Positions 8,611 to 17,832 of a stretch of 64,000 nt of DNA are shown here, in pieces. Source of the DNA: Candidatus Nitrospira neomarina (GTDB lineage: Bacteria > Nitrospirota > Nitrospiria > Nitrospirales > UBA8639); NCBI RefSeq assembly GCF_032051675.1, contig NZ_CP116968.1, forward strand, positions 2,976,001 to 3,040,000, in the 5' to 3' direction. A model generated the notes under the pieces. That model did not search any database, was not told the DNA's origin, and was given only the letters and a program-made list of their open reading frames with translations. Every line of letters begins with the position of its first letter. Position 1 is the stretch's first letter. The position numbers were made by a program, and so were the translations under genes.

Positions 8611-8980
8611 GATTCTGCCCCTGTAGAATATTTCTTTGCCGGGTCTTAAACTTCATCAACTACCGAGTAGTTAGACGCTGGGGGAAAATCCATCCACTGA
8701 AATTTCCACAACGAATACCCTATTCAGATCCTCGTTTTTTATGGGATGACTCCCGCCTTCTCTTGCCCGCTCATTTCCTGAGGCGAGAAAATATACCTGG
8801 CTCCACGGCGACACGCCTCATTTGGGTAACGCCATGGTCAGAATAGAAAGTCGAACCGTTGACAAGAACTTGTTCTTTACACACTGATTAACTTGGCTCT
8901 TTTCATGCCCCACAGGTTCTTTATTATGGACATTCACGTTTTAGGCAAAGCATTGGAGGAGTGACCAGTGAGTGGGCTCT
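8611..8980. other. Intergenic with unidentified protein-like fragment
   Basis: No gene is supported. One plus-strand stretch of about 50 codons, ending in TGA near 8887, reads protein-like (contains KYTWLHGDTPHLGN) but lacks a start, so it may be decayed coding DNA. The rest shows nothing. Confidence 0.35.
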
Positions 8981-9109
8981 TCAACTAACCTTTAATACTA
9001 CTCTGAACCTAGCTTCACCACTCATCATGCGATCATAGGCCTCAGCCGCGCGGTCAAGAGGATACTCCTCTATCATTGGCTGTATACCTGTCATCACATT
9101 GAGCTTTTG
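8981..9109 (-). pseudogene. C-terminal remnant of a zinc-dependent alcohol dehydrogenase
   Basis: Reading the minus strand gives about 43 codons ending in TGA at 8981. They match the last 40 residues of MDR-superfamily alcohol dehydrogenases: PMIEEYPLDRAAEAYDRMM then SGEARFRVVLKV. A stop codon lies immediately upstream in the frame, and no catalytic or Rossmann part is present in the preceding 250 bases. This is the tail of a deleted gene, with no start and no ribosome-binding site. Confidence 0.75.
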
Positions 9110-9364
9110 TTATTCACCTTCAACCCTTGCTGACGACACACCCATAGGACTTCCGGCATACCTTCCTGTAAACCAAAACGATGGTGAGCCAACATTGTTC
9201 GCACGTGCCGGTTAAAACAAGGGTTATATAGAGGTTAGTCTCACATTCATTACTGATACCATTAAGTTAGGTGTTTTCGTCTTTATCTTTCTCCGGCTTT
9301 CCTGTGCAATAATTTGGGGTGTTGGAGAAGCATAAAAGAAAAAGGGTGATAAAAGGAGAAAACT
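9110..9364. other. Intergenic upstream of the DsrE-like gene
   Basis: On the minus strand another open stretch of about 45 codons (about 9089-9235) reads protein-like, including AHHRFGLQEGMPEVLW, but is not recognised and has no start signal. GGAG lies just before the 9365 start. Confidence 0.35.
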
Positions 9365-9724
9365 ATGGCACGCTTTGTCATTGCCGGAAGTAAGGGAACG
9401 GATGATCCAACAATGGCCACTCTTCCGTTTATCGCCTCACAGGAGGCTCACAAACAAGGGCACGAGGTCGTGTTGTGGCTTCAGGCCGAGGCCGTCGTCT
9501 TAGCAAAAAAGGGTATGGTAGATGGTGTACAGGGAGTCGGGCTACCGGCATTGAAGGTGTTAGCCAACACCATTCTGTCCCAGGGTATTCCTCTGTGGGT
9601 CTGTTCAGCCTGTGCGATCGCCCGACAAATTAACCAATCTGATCTCGAGGTGGGTGCGGTCATGAAGGGCATGGAGGATTATGTCAAAGCTGTGGCCGAA
9701 AGAGATCGCAATCTTTCGTTTTAA
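9365..9724 (+). CDS. DsrE-family protein
   Basis: A 119-aa small soluble protein of the DsrE/YchN fold. It has the N-terminal strand FVIAGSKGTDDP, helix PFIASQEAHKQGHEVVLWL and the C-terminal WVCSACAIAR, with Cys80 and Cys83 at the position of the family's reactive Cys. Such proteins carry sulfur or act as peroxide/sulfide-linked accessory factors. The ribosome-binding site AAAGGAGAAAACT supports the start. It sits 750 bases after the TusA-like gene on the same strand but is separated by gene remnants, so a separate promoter is likely. Confidence 0.85.
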   Translation: MARFVIAGSKGTDDPTMATLPFIASQEAHKQGHEVVLWLQAEAVVLAKKGMVDGVQGVGLPALKVLANTILSQGIPLWVCSACAIARQINQSDLEVGAVMKGMEDYVKAVAERDRNLSF

Positions 9725-9768
9725 ATTCCTTCCCGGAAGGACCCAGAATGCTGTCGGTGACGTGGGGA

Positions 9769-11172
9769 TTACTCTGGCCGAACCATCTGTTCCGGACGGA
9801 TCAAGGTATTGAATTCTTCTTCAGTCACAAAACCGCTGGCGATAGCTTCTTCTCGCAGAGTCCGTCCATTTTTTAAGGCCCCTTGAGCAATTTTGGCAGC
9901 CTTATCGTAACCAATGTGAGGAACCAATGCCGTGACCAGCATCAGGGATTGTTCCATCAGCTCGGAAATTCGGCCGGTATTGGGCTCAATGCCCACAATG
10001 CATTTATCGGTCAGGCTCATGACGGCATCCCCGATGAGACGGATGGATTGAAGCACGTTGTACGCCATAACGGGTTTGAACACATTGAGTTCAAGATGCC
10101 CCTGTGCGCCGGAAATCGTGATTGTCGTGTGATTCCCGATAACCTGCGCACAGACCATGGTCATGGCTTCGCATTGAGTGGGATTCACCTTTCCCGGCAT
10201 GATGGAAGAGCCCGGCTCATTTTCCGGCAGGGAGAGTTCTCCAAGACCGGACCGCGGACCGGAACTTAACAGGCGAATATCATTGGCAATTTTATTCAGA
10301 CTGACAGCGAGAACATTGAGCGCACCGGAGATTTCCACTATGGCATCATGCGCGGCCAACGCTTCGAACTTATTGGAAGCCGAAAGAAAGGGCAGCTGCG
10401 TATACCTTGCAACTTCTTCAGCAAACTTCACACCAAACCCGGGCTTTGCATTCAATCCCGTACCTACAGCCGTACCGCCTTGCGCCAGGGGATACAGTCG
10501 TTTAAAACTATCCTGAATCCGATCAATCCCCAATTGCACCTGGGCGGCATATCCTGAAAATTCCTGACCCAACGTGAGAGGAGTGGCGTCCTGCAAATGG
10601 GTTCGTCCGATTTTGATAATGCCTTCCCAGGCTTGCGACTTATCCAACAAGACTTGGTGGAGATGGGCCAAGGATGGAATCAGGACATGGTGCAGTTGCT
10701 CAACCGTCGCAATATGCATCGCCGTTGGAAAGACATCATTGGAAGACTGGCTGCGATTGCAGTGATCATTCGGATGAACGGGCGTCTTTGATCCCAACGT
10801 CCCGCCCAGACGTTCGATAGCCAGATTGGCAATCACCTCATTAGCGTTCATATTGGACTGCGTGCCGGAACCGGTTTGCCAGATCACGAGGGGAAAGTGA
10901 TCGTCCAACTTGCCGTCGATAACCTCCTGTGCCGCATCAGCAATAGCCTTGCCGGTTGTTTCATCAATGGTATTCAGGGTGACATTCGATAGGGCCGCGC
11001 AACGCTTGACGATACCCAACGCCCGGATCAGAGGGCGAGGCAAACGCTCCTGGCCAATTTGAAAATTCTCCAAGGAACGTTGGGTCTGTGCACCCCAATA
11101 TTTGTCAGCGGGCACAGGAATCGAACCAAAGGAGTCGGTTTCAATGCGAACGTCATTTGCGTTATTTGTCAT
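9769..11172 (-). CDS. fumC: Fumarate hydratase class II
   Basis: Interconverts fumarate and L-malate in the TCA cycle (oxidative or reductive), as a cytosolic homotetramer without an Fe-S cluster. At 467 aa it is full length. Visible are GSGTQSNMN and [14 protein letters not shown] near the active site, the superfamily signature [16 protein letters not shown] and the C-terminal GYDKAAKIA segment. The lyase-superfamily signature plus these motifs distinguish it from aspartase and argininosuccinate lyase, though aspartase is the closest alternative. A DUF421 gene precedes it by 21 bases on the same strand. Confidence 0.95.
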   Translation of the reverse strand: MTNNANDVRIETDSFGSIPVPADKYWGAQTQRSLENFQIGQERLPRPLIRALGIVKRCAALSNVTLNTIDETTGKAIADAAQEVIDGKLDDHFPLVIWQTGSGTQSNMNANEVIANLAIERLGGTLGSKTPVHPNDHCNRSQSSNDVFPTAMHIATVEQLHHVLIPSLAHLHQVLLDKSQAWEGIIKIGRTHLQDATPLTLGQEFSGYAAQVQLGIDRIQDSFKRLYPLAQGGTAVGTGLNAKPGFGVKFAEEVARYTQLPFLSASNKFEALAAHDAIVEISGALNVLAVSLNKIANDIRLLSSGPRSGLGELSLPENEPGSSIMPGKVNPTQCEAMTMVCAQVIGNHTTITISGAQGHLELNVFKPVMAYNVLQSIRLIGDAVMSLTDKCIVGIEPNTGRISELMEQSLMLVTALVPHIGYDKAAKIAQGALKNGRTLREEAIASGFVTEEEFNTLIRPEQMVRPE

Positions 11173-11193
11173 GGCTCCCCTAATCAGTATCGT

Positions 11194-11748
11194 TTAGCCA
11201 AGGTTGATTGTGGGTGGAATGCCCGAAGGTCGACTGACGCCTTTGAGGCTGGACTCTCCGGAACCCGTGCCGCTCCGGACGACGCTGAAGGAGCCGTCAG
11301 TCTCTAACACCACAGCGTGCACCTCATTCAACATCGCCACTCCTGCGCTCCGAACCGCAGCCCGCACCTCATCTTCAGTCACCCGTGTTTTGACCAATGC
11401 CTGAGACAGCAGGGTACCCTGGTATAACAATAATGTAGGCTCCCCTGTAGCCAGCTTGCGTATCCATCGAATGCGGACACTGGACCAGGTCACCAGAAAT
11501 TGCATTCCGATCAGGAGAACCAATGCCAGAACCCCTTGAGACAACGTCACATTCTTGTTGAGCAAAATGGTTGCCAGTGTCGAGCCGAGAGCAACAGTTA
11601 CGACCAAATCGAAGGCATTCATTTTTGACAAGGTTCGTTTGCCGAACAATCGGAGAAGAGCAAGAAGGCATAGGTAAGCCAACAGGCTCATGAGCCCTGT
11701 TCGGCCTAAGGCCTGCCAATTGTCAAAAAAGATATGTTCGACATTCAT
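11194..11748 (-). CDS. DUF421 (YetF-like) inner membrane protein
   Basis: A 184-aa protein with three N-terminal transmembrane helices (about residues 15-90) and a cytosolic alpha/beta domain. The segment RLFGKRTLSKMNAFDLVVTV followed by ALGSTLA is the DUF421 signature. The frame opens at a TTG at 11790, but the ATG at 11748 fits family starts better; neither ribosome-binding site is ideal. The C-terminal tail is Gly/Ser-rich and probably flexible. Function in the family is unknown (spore and envelope roles reported). It is likely co-transcribed with fumC. Confidence 0.85.
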   Translation of the reverse strand: MNVEHIFFDNWQALGRTGLMSLLAYLCLLALLRLFGKRTLSKMNAFDLVVTVALGSTLATILLNKNVTLSQGVLALVLLIGMQFLVTWSSVRIRWIRKLATGEPTLLLYQGTLLSQALVKTRVTEDEVRAAVRSAGVAMLNEVHAVVLETDGSFSVVRSGTGSGESSLKGVSRPSGIPPTINLG

Positions 11749-11831
11749 GTCCGGTGCACCGCACTCCCTCTCCGTGTCAGCAGCATTCAATAGACATCAT
11801 GCACTTCACAGCGTATCTTCTTATCATGCAT

Positions 11832-12221
11832 CTACCGATAGTTTATTTTCGGATGATCAAAACGGCTACCAGCATCCCGCTTATTACGATGATTTCCATG
11901 AGCCGGAATACCGCCTGACGCCCGCAACAAGCAACCCATAGGCATTACATTCCACGTCATAAAAGTAGTGTTGGATTGAGTGAAGTCAGGGCTCAACCCT
12001 CCTGAACATTTGTCGGCATAGGATGGTCCGGGAATGGGAGATGTGGTCAGCCCTCTCGTGGTCACATAGAGCGTGACATGCCAGGAATGATTGATCCAGG
12101 GACTCTGGGACAGGCGAACCATTCCGACAATCTGCGTCCACATATGCAAGATTGCATAGGTATCCTTCCACTCCTCGAAAGATAGGGACGGTCATGTTTC
12201 CGATTTCTGGGGAGTAGACAT
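11832..12221 (-). pseudogene. Decayed DUF5996 gene with in-frame stop
   Basis: The ATG at 12221 follows a perfect AAGGAGGATTG. The frame reads nine codons, then TGA at 12192-12194, then continues PSLSFEEWKDTYAILHMWTQ, followed by a segment containing VNH-like INHSWHVTLYVTTRGLTTSPIP. That is the N-terminal third of DUF5996 proteins, which usually have a Trp where TGA now stands (one-base TGG to TGA change). After 12030 similarity stops abruptly, although the frame stays open to 11832, so the C-terminal part is lost. It is both nonsense-mutated and truncated, and may be a recent loss because the ribosome-binding site is intact. Confidence 0.75.
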
Positions 12222-12614
12222 CAATCCTCCTTCCACATTACACCCCTTATACCTGATCAATGAAATTGATACATAAGCAGAAAGTTGAGAAGATTCTTGG
12301 TTAATTCTGACAATTAGTCAAGGTATATAATTTGAAAACCAGGCCTTCAGAAATACCAAAAAAAGCGGGGAAGAATATTTCGCCCAAACATTTTTTACGA
12401 TAGGGTTGGAACGGAATGCACATTTACCATTCTGCCTTCCGAAAGATTCACAAGGCAAATCCATCCCTCCCCTATTCTCTAAAAGGGAGCCAACGTAAAA
12501 TGGGCATTCTTTGTTTGAAGTAATTACGTGTGTAATTCCTAAAACGTTTCATTACATACAAATATCGTCTGTCAGTGAGATCGAACCCGTCACCACGAAC
12601 CAGATGCACTCAAC
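12222..12614. other. Intergenic, no gene seen
   Basis: About 390 AT-rich bases between the DUF5996 remnant and the amidohydrolase gene. No long frame, hairpin or repeat was found. Confidence 0.5.
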
Positions 12615-13883
12615 ATGATTCCACACAAGCATATGAGCACGACACCGACATATCTTCTCCGGGCAATGCTGATTGCTGTGAGCGCCTTCTGTGCATCTTG
12701 CGATCTTTTGGGGGGCGCCTTCGATCATAAACCCAAGGATTTGGAAAAAGAGATTAGCGCCGGGGCACGCTCGCTGGTCGAACAGGCGTTCGAGGGCATA
12801 CAGAGTGACGCACTTCGCGACTATCACGTTCATATGTTGGGCATGAACACGGCATTGAATGGCACATGGGTGAACGAAGAATGGCAATCGCCTTGGAGCG
12901 GATTAATCCATTATTTTCAATTTGAAATCTATAAGAGTGCCGCGGTGGTTACCGACGAACAAGAGGCCGACGCCCAATACCTTGCGCGCTTAAAAAACCT
13001 TATTCAGTTCATGCCCGAACGGGGAAAGTTCGGCATTATGGCATTTGATTTTTTTCATGACGAACAGGGACAACCTAATCGAGAACTCTCAACGTTTCAT
13101 GTGCCCAATGAATATGTGATGACCCTTGCCAGGAAGAATCCCGATATCTTTTTCCCTATCATCTCCATTCATCCCTACCGGGAGGATGCCACGACCGCGC
13201 TTCGTCACTATGCACAACAAGGCGTTCGGTTTGTGAAATGGCTGCCCAATGCCATGGGTATGCACCCGGCGTCAGAGACCATGCAGGACCAACTCGTGCC
13301 GTATTACCGCATCATGAAAGAGTACGACATGGTACTGATTTCCCATACGGGTGTGGAGGTTGCCACGGAAGCGGAAGAACATCAACGGCTTGGAAACCCC
13401 TTGTTATTAATAAAACCCTTGGACATGGGAGTGAAAGTCGTGATGGCTCATGTCGCCAGTTTGGGGGAATGTGAAGAAGAGGAGTCTGACATCTGTGCAC
13501 CCGGGACACCGTATGTTGATTTGGCCATACAAATGCTTGAAAATCCCGCTTATGCAGGTTTGGTGTTTGCTGATATTTCGGCCCTGACGCAATACAATCG
13601 GCATCACAACCTCGATAAGATCTTATCCAAGCCCTCCATTCACTCCAGATTGATTAATGGAAGCGATTATCCCCTGCCCGCAATCAATATCGTGATTCAG
13701 ACGCGGTCCCTCGTGTCTTCCGGCCATATCACCTCTGAAGAACGAGACGCGCTCAATGAGATCTATGACTATAACCCCTTGTTGTATGATTTCGTCCTGA
13801 AACGCACTCTTCGCCAATCTAAAACCGGCCAAAAATTCCCACACTCTATTTTTATCGAACACCCTGACCTGCCCACCGGATAG
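12615..13883 (+). CDS. Exported amidohydrolase-superfamily protein, probable lipoprotein
   Basis: A 422-aa metal-dependent hydrolase of the PF04909-like type. A hydrophobic segment ending FCASC (Cys29) looks like a weak lipobox; the second ATG (12633) is an equally possible start. The TIM-barrel metal ligands are in place: HVH at 71-73 on strand 1, Lys208 in RFVKWLPN, His244 in ISHTG, His279 in VMAHV and Asp351 in NGSDYPLP. The substrate is unknown; envelope location is unusual for the family, which is mostly cytosolic. No partner genes are adjacent. Confidence 0.8.
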   Translation: MIPHKHMSTTPTYLLRAMLIAVSAFCASCDLLGGAFDHKPKDLEKEISAGARSLVEQAFEGIQSDALRDYHVHMLGMNTALNGTWVNEEWQSPWSGLIHYFQFEIYKSAAVVTDEQEADAQYLARLKNLIQFMPERGKFGIMAFDFFHDEQGQPNRELSTFHVPNEYVMTLARKNPDIFFPIISIHPYREDATTALRHYAQQGVRFVKWLPNAMGMHPASETMQDQLVPYYRIMKEYDMVLISHTGVEVATEAEEHQRLGNPLLLIKPLDMGVKVVMAHVASLGECEEEESDICAPGTPYVDLAIQMLENPAYAGLVFADISALTQYNRHHNLDKILSKPSIHSRLINGSDYPLPAINIVIQTRSLVSSGHITSEERDALNEIYDYNPLLYDFVLKRTLRQSKTGQKFPHSIFIEHPDLPTG

Positions 13884-14353
13884 AAACAGGACCGACGACA
13901 TTGTACGATTAATCAACACAACCTGGTGTGTAACCGATAATGAGATTTGTTGGTTGTCTTCACCTGACAACTTCCGTTTTCTCAAGCGGGAAAAGAGCTG
14001 TGGAATTCACGGCCCCCAGGCATCGTGCCCGGTTTTGATTGAAATTATCGCATCCAATCCGGACATTTCTCAATCCAAAAGACAGAGTTTGCAGGGCAAA
14101 GCTGAACCTTCATGGATACACCGGCAATCTTCCATTCGAAATGCAGCTTTGCCTTCCTGAGAGGAAGACCTTTCCGGAAAATTGTGCTAATCTTCCCCTA
14201 AAGACGGTACCGCAGTGCTCCCTTCTCAACAAAAAAATATTTGGTCTTAGTTTTCGCCATACGACGCCCGATATAATAGAAAAACGGCAAACGCTCGGAT
14301 CCCCCCTGTCCCCCTCTGCCGTTATCGTAGCAACAGAGAGGAGTCCTTTCGCG
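13884..14353. other. Intergenic, no gene seen
   Basis: About 470 bases. A frame open from 14039 joins the nfeD gene, but its codons look random and there is no signal for a start before 14354. AGAGGAG just before 14354 serves that gene. Confidence 0.5.
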
Positions 14354-14827
14354 ATGCTTTGGTGGCATTGGTCGATAATGGGTTTGATCTTAATAGGGTT
14401 GGAAATTCTCACCCTTGGAGGCCTGGGCAATTTTTATTTTCTGTTTTTCGGAGTAGCGGCGTTGATGGTGAGCGCCCTCACCTGGTTAAGCTTGACCGAA
14501 GCCGCCTGGCTGCAATGGTTGAGTTTCGTGGTCTTCGGCATCATCTCGCTCTTTGCCATGAAGAAACCCCTTCAAGGAACAGGCTTCATAAGGGAAAAGG
14601 ATGAGGTTCCGGTGGATTCCATGGTTGGAGAATTTGCCACTGTTCTGGAAAATCTTGACGCCCAACGAATAGGAAAGGTGGAACTCCATGGAACAAGTTG
14701 GACTGCCCGCAATGCCGGAACATCAACCCTAGGCAAAGGATCGCAGGCCAAAGTTATCCGAGTTGAAGGGTTGACGCTCTGGATTCAGGCGGATCCGATG
14801 ACACAGGAGGAATCTCATGTCGGGTGA
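14354..14827 (+). CDS. NfeD-family membrane protein
   Basis: A 157-aa protein with three or four transmembrane helices (about residues 5-75) and a C-terminal OB-fold NfeD domain (about 88-150, containing GEFATVLENL and GTSWTARNAG). NfeD proteins partner with SPFH proteins in membrane quality control. The ATG at 14354 has AGAGGAG ten bases upstream, while the longer frame from 14039 would add an unrelated 105-residue extension. Its end overlaps the SPFH gene start by 11 bases, so the two are translationally coupled, the classic nfeD-stomatin arrangement. Confidence 0.9.
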   Translation: MLWWHWSIMGLILIGLEILTLGGLGNFYFLFFGVAALMVSALTWLSLTEAAWLQWLSFVVFGIISLFAMKKPLQGTGFIREKDEVPVDSMVGEFATVLENLDAQRIGKVELHGTSWTARNAGTSTLGKGSQAKVIRVEGLTLWIQADPMTQEESHVG

Positions 14828-15755
14828 ATTGCTGGTCACATTGGTTTTAGCCTTGCTCGCATTTATCATTCTAGCAAAAACCGCTGTCGTGGTTCCTCAA
14901 CAGAGCGCCTATGTCGTTGAAAGATTAGGACGCTATTCGACAACATTGAACGCCGGACTTCACATCCTCATCCCGTTTTTAGATGTGATTCGATACAAAC
15001 ATACCCTAAAAGAAATGGCCGTTGACGTCCCAGAACAAATTTGTATTACCAGGGATAATGTGCAGGTCGGAGTGGACGGGGTCTTGTATATCAAAGTCCT
15101 GGATGCCGAACGGGCTTCCTATGGCATTACCGATTACCGGTTCGCCATTTCTCAGCTCGCCCAAACTACGCTTCGTAGTGAGATCGGAAAAATTGACCTG
15201 GATAAGACCTTCGAAGAACGGACCACGATCAATATTTCCGTCGTGAACGAGTTAGACAAAGCTTCCTCTCCCTGGGGTGCCAAAGTCCTTCGATACGAAA
15301 TTCGGAATATCAACCCGCCCAAAGATGTGCTCAGCGCGATGGAAAAGCAAATGCGGGCTGAACGGGAAAAACGTGCGGTGGTACTGGCGTCCGAAGGTCA
15401 ACGGGATGCGGCCATTAACGAAGCCGAGGGAGACAAGCAGCAGGTCATCAAAGCCTCTGAAGCGAAACGACAGCAACAAATCAACGAAGCCGAAGGAGAA
15501 GCCTCAGCCATCCTCGCGATTGCGACAGCCACGTCCGAAGGGATTCGGAAGGTTGCCGAAGCGATTCAACTTCCAGGGGGATTTGAAGCGGTTCAGCTTC
15601 GTGTGGCAGAACAATATATCGGAGAATTTGGGGAATTGGCGAAAGCCAGTAACACCCTCGTGCTCCCCGCCTCAGTGTCCGATGTGGGTTCAATGATTGC
15701 GCTGGCCATGAATGTCATACATCAAAAACCAGCGGGTGCACCAAAGCTTTCATAA
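14817..15755 (+). CDS. qmcA: SPFH/band 7 protein (QmcA/paraslipin type)
   Basis: A 312-aa membrane-anchored scaffold. It has one N-terminal transmembrane helix (about 5-25), then the SPFH domain (VVPQQSAYVVERLGRYSTTL through LRYEIRNINPP), then a long Ala/Glu/Lys-rich coiled coil (about 175-235) that drives oligomerisation, and a C-terminal hydrophobic region. It probably forms microdomains and modulates membrane proteases such as FtsH. Overlap with nfeD supports joint function. The ribosome-binding site is AGGAGG inside the nfeD end. Confidence 0.9.
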   Translation: MSGELLVTLVLALLAFIILAKTAVVVPQQSAYVVERLGRYSTTLNAGLHILIPFLDVIRYKHTLKEMAVDVPEQICITRDNVQVGVDGVLYIKVLDAERASYGITDYRFAISQLAQTTLRSEIGKIDLDKTFEERTTINISVVNELDKASSPWGAKVLRYEIRNINPPKDVLSAMEKQMRAEREKRAVVLASEGQRDAAINEAEGDKQQVIKASEAKRQQQINEAEGEASAILAIATATSEGIRKVAEAIQLPGGFEAVQLRVAEQYIGEFGELAKASNTLVLPASVSDVGSMIALAMNVIHQKPAGAPKLS

Positions 15756-15985
15756 CTTACCACAGACAACAGTGGTCTGAATTCCCTCATGGGACAATCC
15801 GTTATCGGTAAGGCCAAATGGCGTTCCTGACCGGTCCATGAAATTCCATTCCGTCCCATGACTCTAGCCGCCGAATATCTGTGCCCCCGCCTGGTTGACT
15901 GCACAGCATGCTTACGTCATGATTCTCCTCTTGTATGCTGAACATGCCAGTTTTTTCAATCCCAAACGCTGCAAGGAGTCAAGGC

Positions 15986-16528
15986 ATGAAGAGGTCTTAT
16001 TTGCTGAGTCTCGTCTCTCTGTTCGTCTTCCCGGCACTCGCCCATGCAGGCCCCTATGCTCCCCTGGCCGATTTTTCCGCTGTGAGCAAGAACCCTCAAT
16101 GCCGCCTGACCGCCATGCAGGAATCATTTCTCAATAGCTGGACGCCTCCGGCACAATTTTTCTTGGTCCCTCCATATCCGAATGCCGTCCTGGCCAGTGC
16201 CATGCCTAGCGGGAATGCCCAAATTCATGGACACGCCTACCAGACCATTCCTTCAGCCGTGCTCCTCACCCCCGATCCACCTGAACAAATTTTGGAATTT
16301 TACCAGAGAAGTTTAGGCGCAACCTGGTTTCAAGCAGAAGATATCGACACGATCTATCTCTATCGCCTGCCACGTCCGGTGGCATCGGGCGAAGCACTCA
16401 CCCGGCAACTGATGAGCAAGCCGGGCTCCATTCCCAATATTGCCATTGATACACAACTCAGCCCATGCGATCAAGCGATTGGACGAGGCGCACGGACTCG
16501 CATTACCGTGGTTTCTCCACCACGGTAA
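15986..16528 (+). CDS. Exported hypothetical protein, 180 aa
   Basis: A signal peptide occupies residues 1-21 (SLFVFPALAHA). The ATG at 15986 is favoured over upstream in-frame codons because AAGGAG precedes it. The mature part contains PPYPNAVLA, IHGHAYQTIPSAVLLTPDPP and an EFYQRSLGATWFQ helix-strand unit that recalls proteins with a repeated fold for small-molecule or lipid binding, but I recognise no family. Two Cys may form a disulfide in the periplasm. It is monocistronic. Confidence 0.7.
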   Translation: MKRSYLLSLVSLFVFPALAHAGPYAPLADFSAVSKNPQCRLTAMQESFLNSWTPPAQFFLVPPYPNAVLASAMPSGNAQIHGHAYQTIPSAVLLTPDPPEQILEFYQRSLGATWFQAEDIDTIYLYRLPRPVASGEALTRQLMSKPGSIPNIAIDTQLSPCDQAIGRGARTRITVVSPPR

Positions 16529-16565
16529 CCACATTCGGTTGCCGCTTCCTGGGGCTTGGGTCCCG

Positions 16566-17321
16566 TTACTCCAAGATAAACTCTCGGAATGCCAGAGGTG
16601 TCCCATACACGGGATCGGTCCGATGACGAACCACTATCACCTGGGGACCATGTCCATCAAGAACGATTCGTTCCCCTACCTTTGAGTTCTTTCCCTGCTC
16701 GATCAAATGGTCGGCCACCCTGAGGATAGTGTCTTTCACCTCTCGACTCGATAGGCCCATGGATTGAAAGGTCTCGATTTCATCCAGGCCAAATTTCGTG
16801 AGGCCCCTGGTATGGAACCACATGCGCGCCCGCTGAACGTCTTCACGATGTTCCACCTGAATGTGGTCGGTGATTCGAAAGACCTCCAAACCCCGATCAC
16901 GCCAATCCGAAGGATTGAGATACGTGCCGGTCGCCACATCATACGTCGTTCCGTCGGTGAGCAGGGTCACTCCCCTCGCCATTCTCGCCACATGCAACAG
17001 GGCATCCCGACGATCGGTCACGGAATTGGTTGGAGGAAACAGGATCGCCAATTGAGTCTGTTCCCATTGTAAGCGACCCTGCCACTGTTCCACGATTGCC
17101 GTTGAAGGCTCCATATTGACTTCGGCAGTCCAATTGGTGTGCGCCGCCTCAAAATGATGGTGTCCGTTCGAGGTGAGGAAACGTATGCGCAGTGGCCCGC
17201 CATACGCTTCATCGAACCAGGCAGCGATATAGCCCGGGGGAGGTGCATTTCCATGAGTCCACCCAACAAGAAAAGCCGGCACGACTTGAGAAGCCGACTT
17301 CTTTTTTTTAATTTTTTTCAT
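16566..17321 (-). CDS. Hypothetical protein, 251 aa
   Basis: Soluble protein of unknown function. The open frame extends to 17549, but that part overlaps the next gene and is Cys/Ser-rich noise, so the ATG at 17321 is used. It opens with a Lys-rich tail (KKIKKKK), followed by an alpha/beta domain with WFDEAYGG, WTAEVNMEPSTAIVEQWQG, a GVTLLTDGTTYDVATGTYLNP segment and a C-terminal half with RVADHLIEQG and a beta tail. The middle resembles DUF4261-like proteins, which is unproven. It lies 100 bases after the zinc-ribbon gene and may share its transcript. Confidence 0.65.
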   Translation of the reverse strand: MKKIKKKKSASQVVPAFLVGWTHGNAPPPGYIAAWFDEAYGGPLRIRFLTSNGHHHFEAAHTNWTAEVNMEPSTAIVEQWQGRLQWEQTQLAILFPPTNSVTDRRDALLHVARMARGVTLLTDGTTYDVATGTYLNPSDWRDRGLEVFRITDHIQVEHREDVQRARMWFHTRGLTKFGLDEIETFQSMGLSSREVKDTILRVADHLIEQGKNSKVGERIVLDGHGPQVIVVRHRTDPVYGTPLAFREFILE

Positions 17322-17421
17322 GAGTTCGACAACAGATGAGTCTGACAGGAATAACAGGGCATGGGGAATAACGCAAGTGGACACTGAAGGGGAATTGCAC
17401 GCACCGGCACACGTATAAGAA

Positions 17422-17817
17422 CTATCGCTTTGCTTCCTCAGGTGGCCAATCCAACTCCTCCTGCCGCCCACAGAAAAAACACGTGATGCGATAGCGAGCC
17501 CGACGACGGGGATTCGGCAGCGAATGAAAATCCACGGGGGCCTGATCATATGGGCAAACCGGTTCTAAATGCAGAAGATGCTCCTCGGTAATTTCCATCA
17601 GGGACCCCTCGTCCCACGGGGGATCGACTTGCTCATCACCCGTTATCGTGTCGTGCCAATCACATTGCTCACAGTGCAATCTAAACGATTTCACCCGATC
17701 GGTGGACCGGGAACGCTCTTCCACAGCCACCGAACCGGAACAATCCGGCGTGGGACATGTCATGGGTTTTTTATGGATGGCGCGAATAAATGCCTCCGGC
17801 GCTTTAACCATTTTCAT
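17422..17817 (-). CDS. Zinc-ribbon-containing hypothetical protein, 131 aa
   Basis: It carries three CxnC pairs: CPTPDC near the N-terminus, CEQCDWHD mid-protein, and CPY with a later CFFCGR near the end. These suggest one or two structural zinc sites. Basic patches (PRRRAR) may contact nucleic acid. There is no signal peptide or membrane segment. It sits 15 bases downstream of pgl on the same strand, so it is probably in that operon. Unknown function. Confidence 0.7.
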   Translation of the reverse strand: MKMVKAPEAFIRAIHKKPMTCPTPDCSGSVAVEERSRSTDRVKSFRLHCEQCDWHDTITGDEQVDPPWDEGSLMEITEEHLLHLEPVCPYDQAPVDFHSLPNPRRRARYRITCFFCGRQEELDWPPEEAKR

Positions 17818-17832
17818 GGGACCTCTCCTTCT

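Noticed and set aside
12580..12605. T-loop-like GGGTTCGAT on the minus strand
   Set aside because: No tRNA cloverleaf can be drawn around it.
14039..14353. Long N-terminal extension of NfeD
   Set aside because: No family match or ribosome-binding site; ATG 14354 is supported by AGAGGAG.
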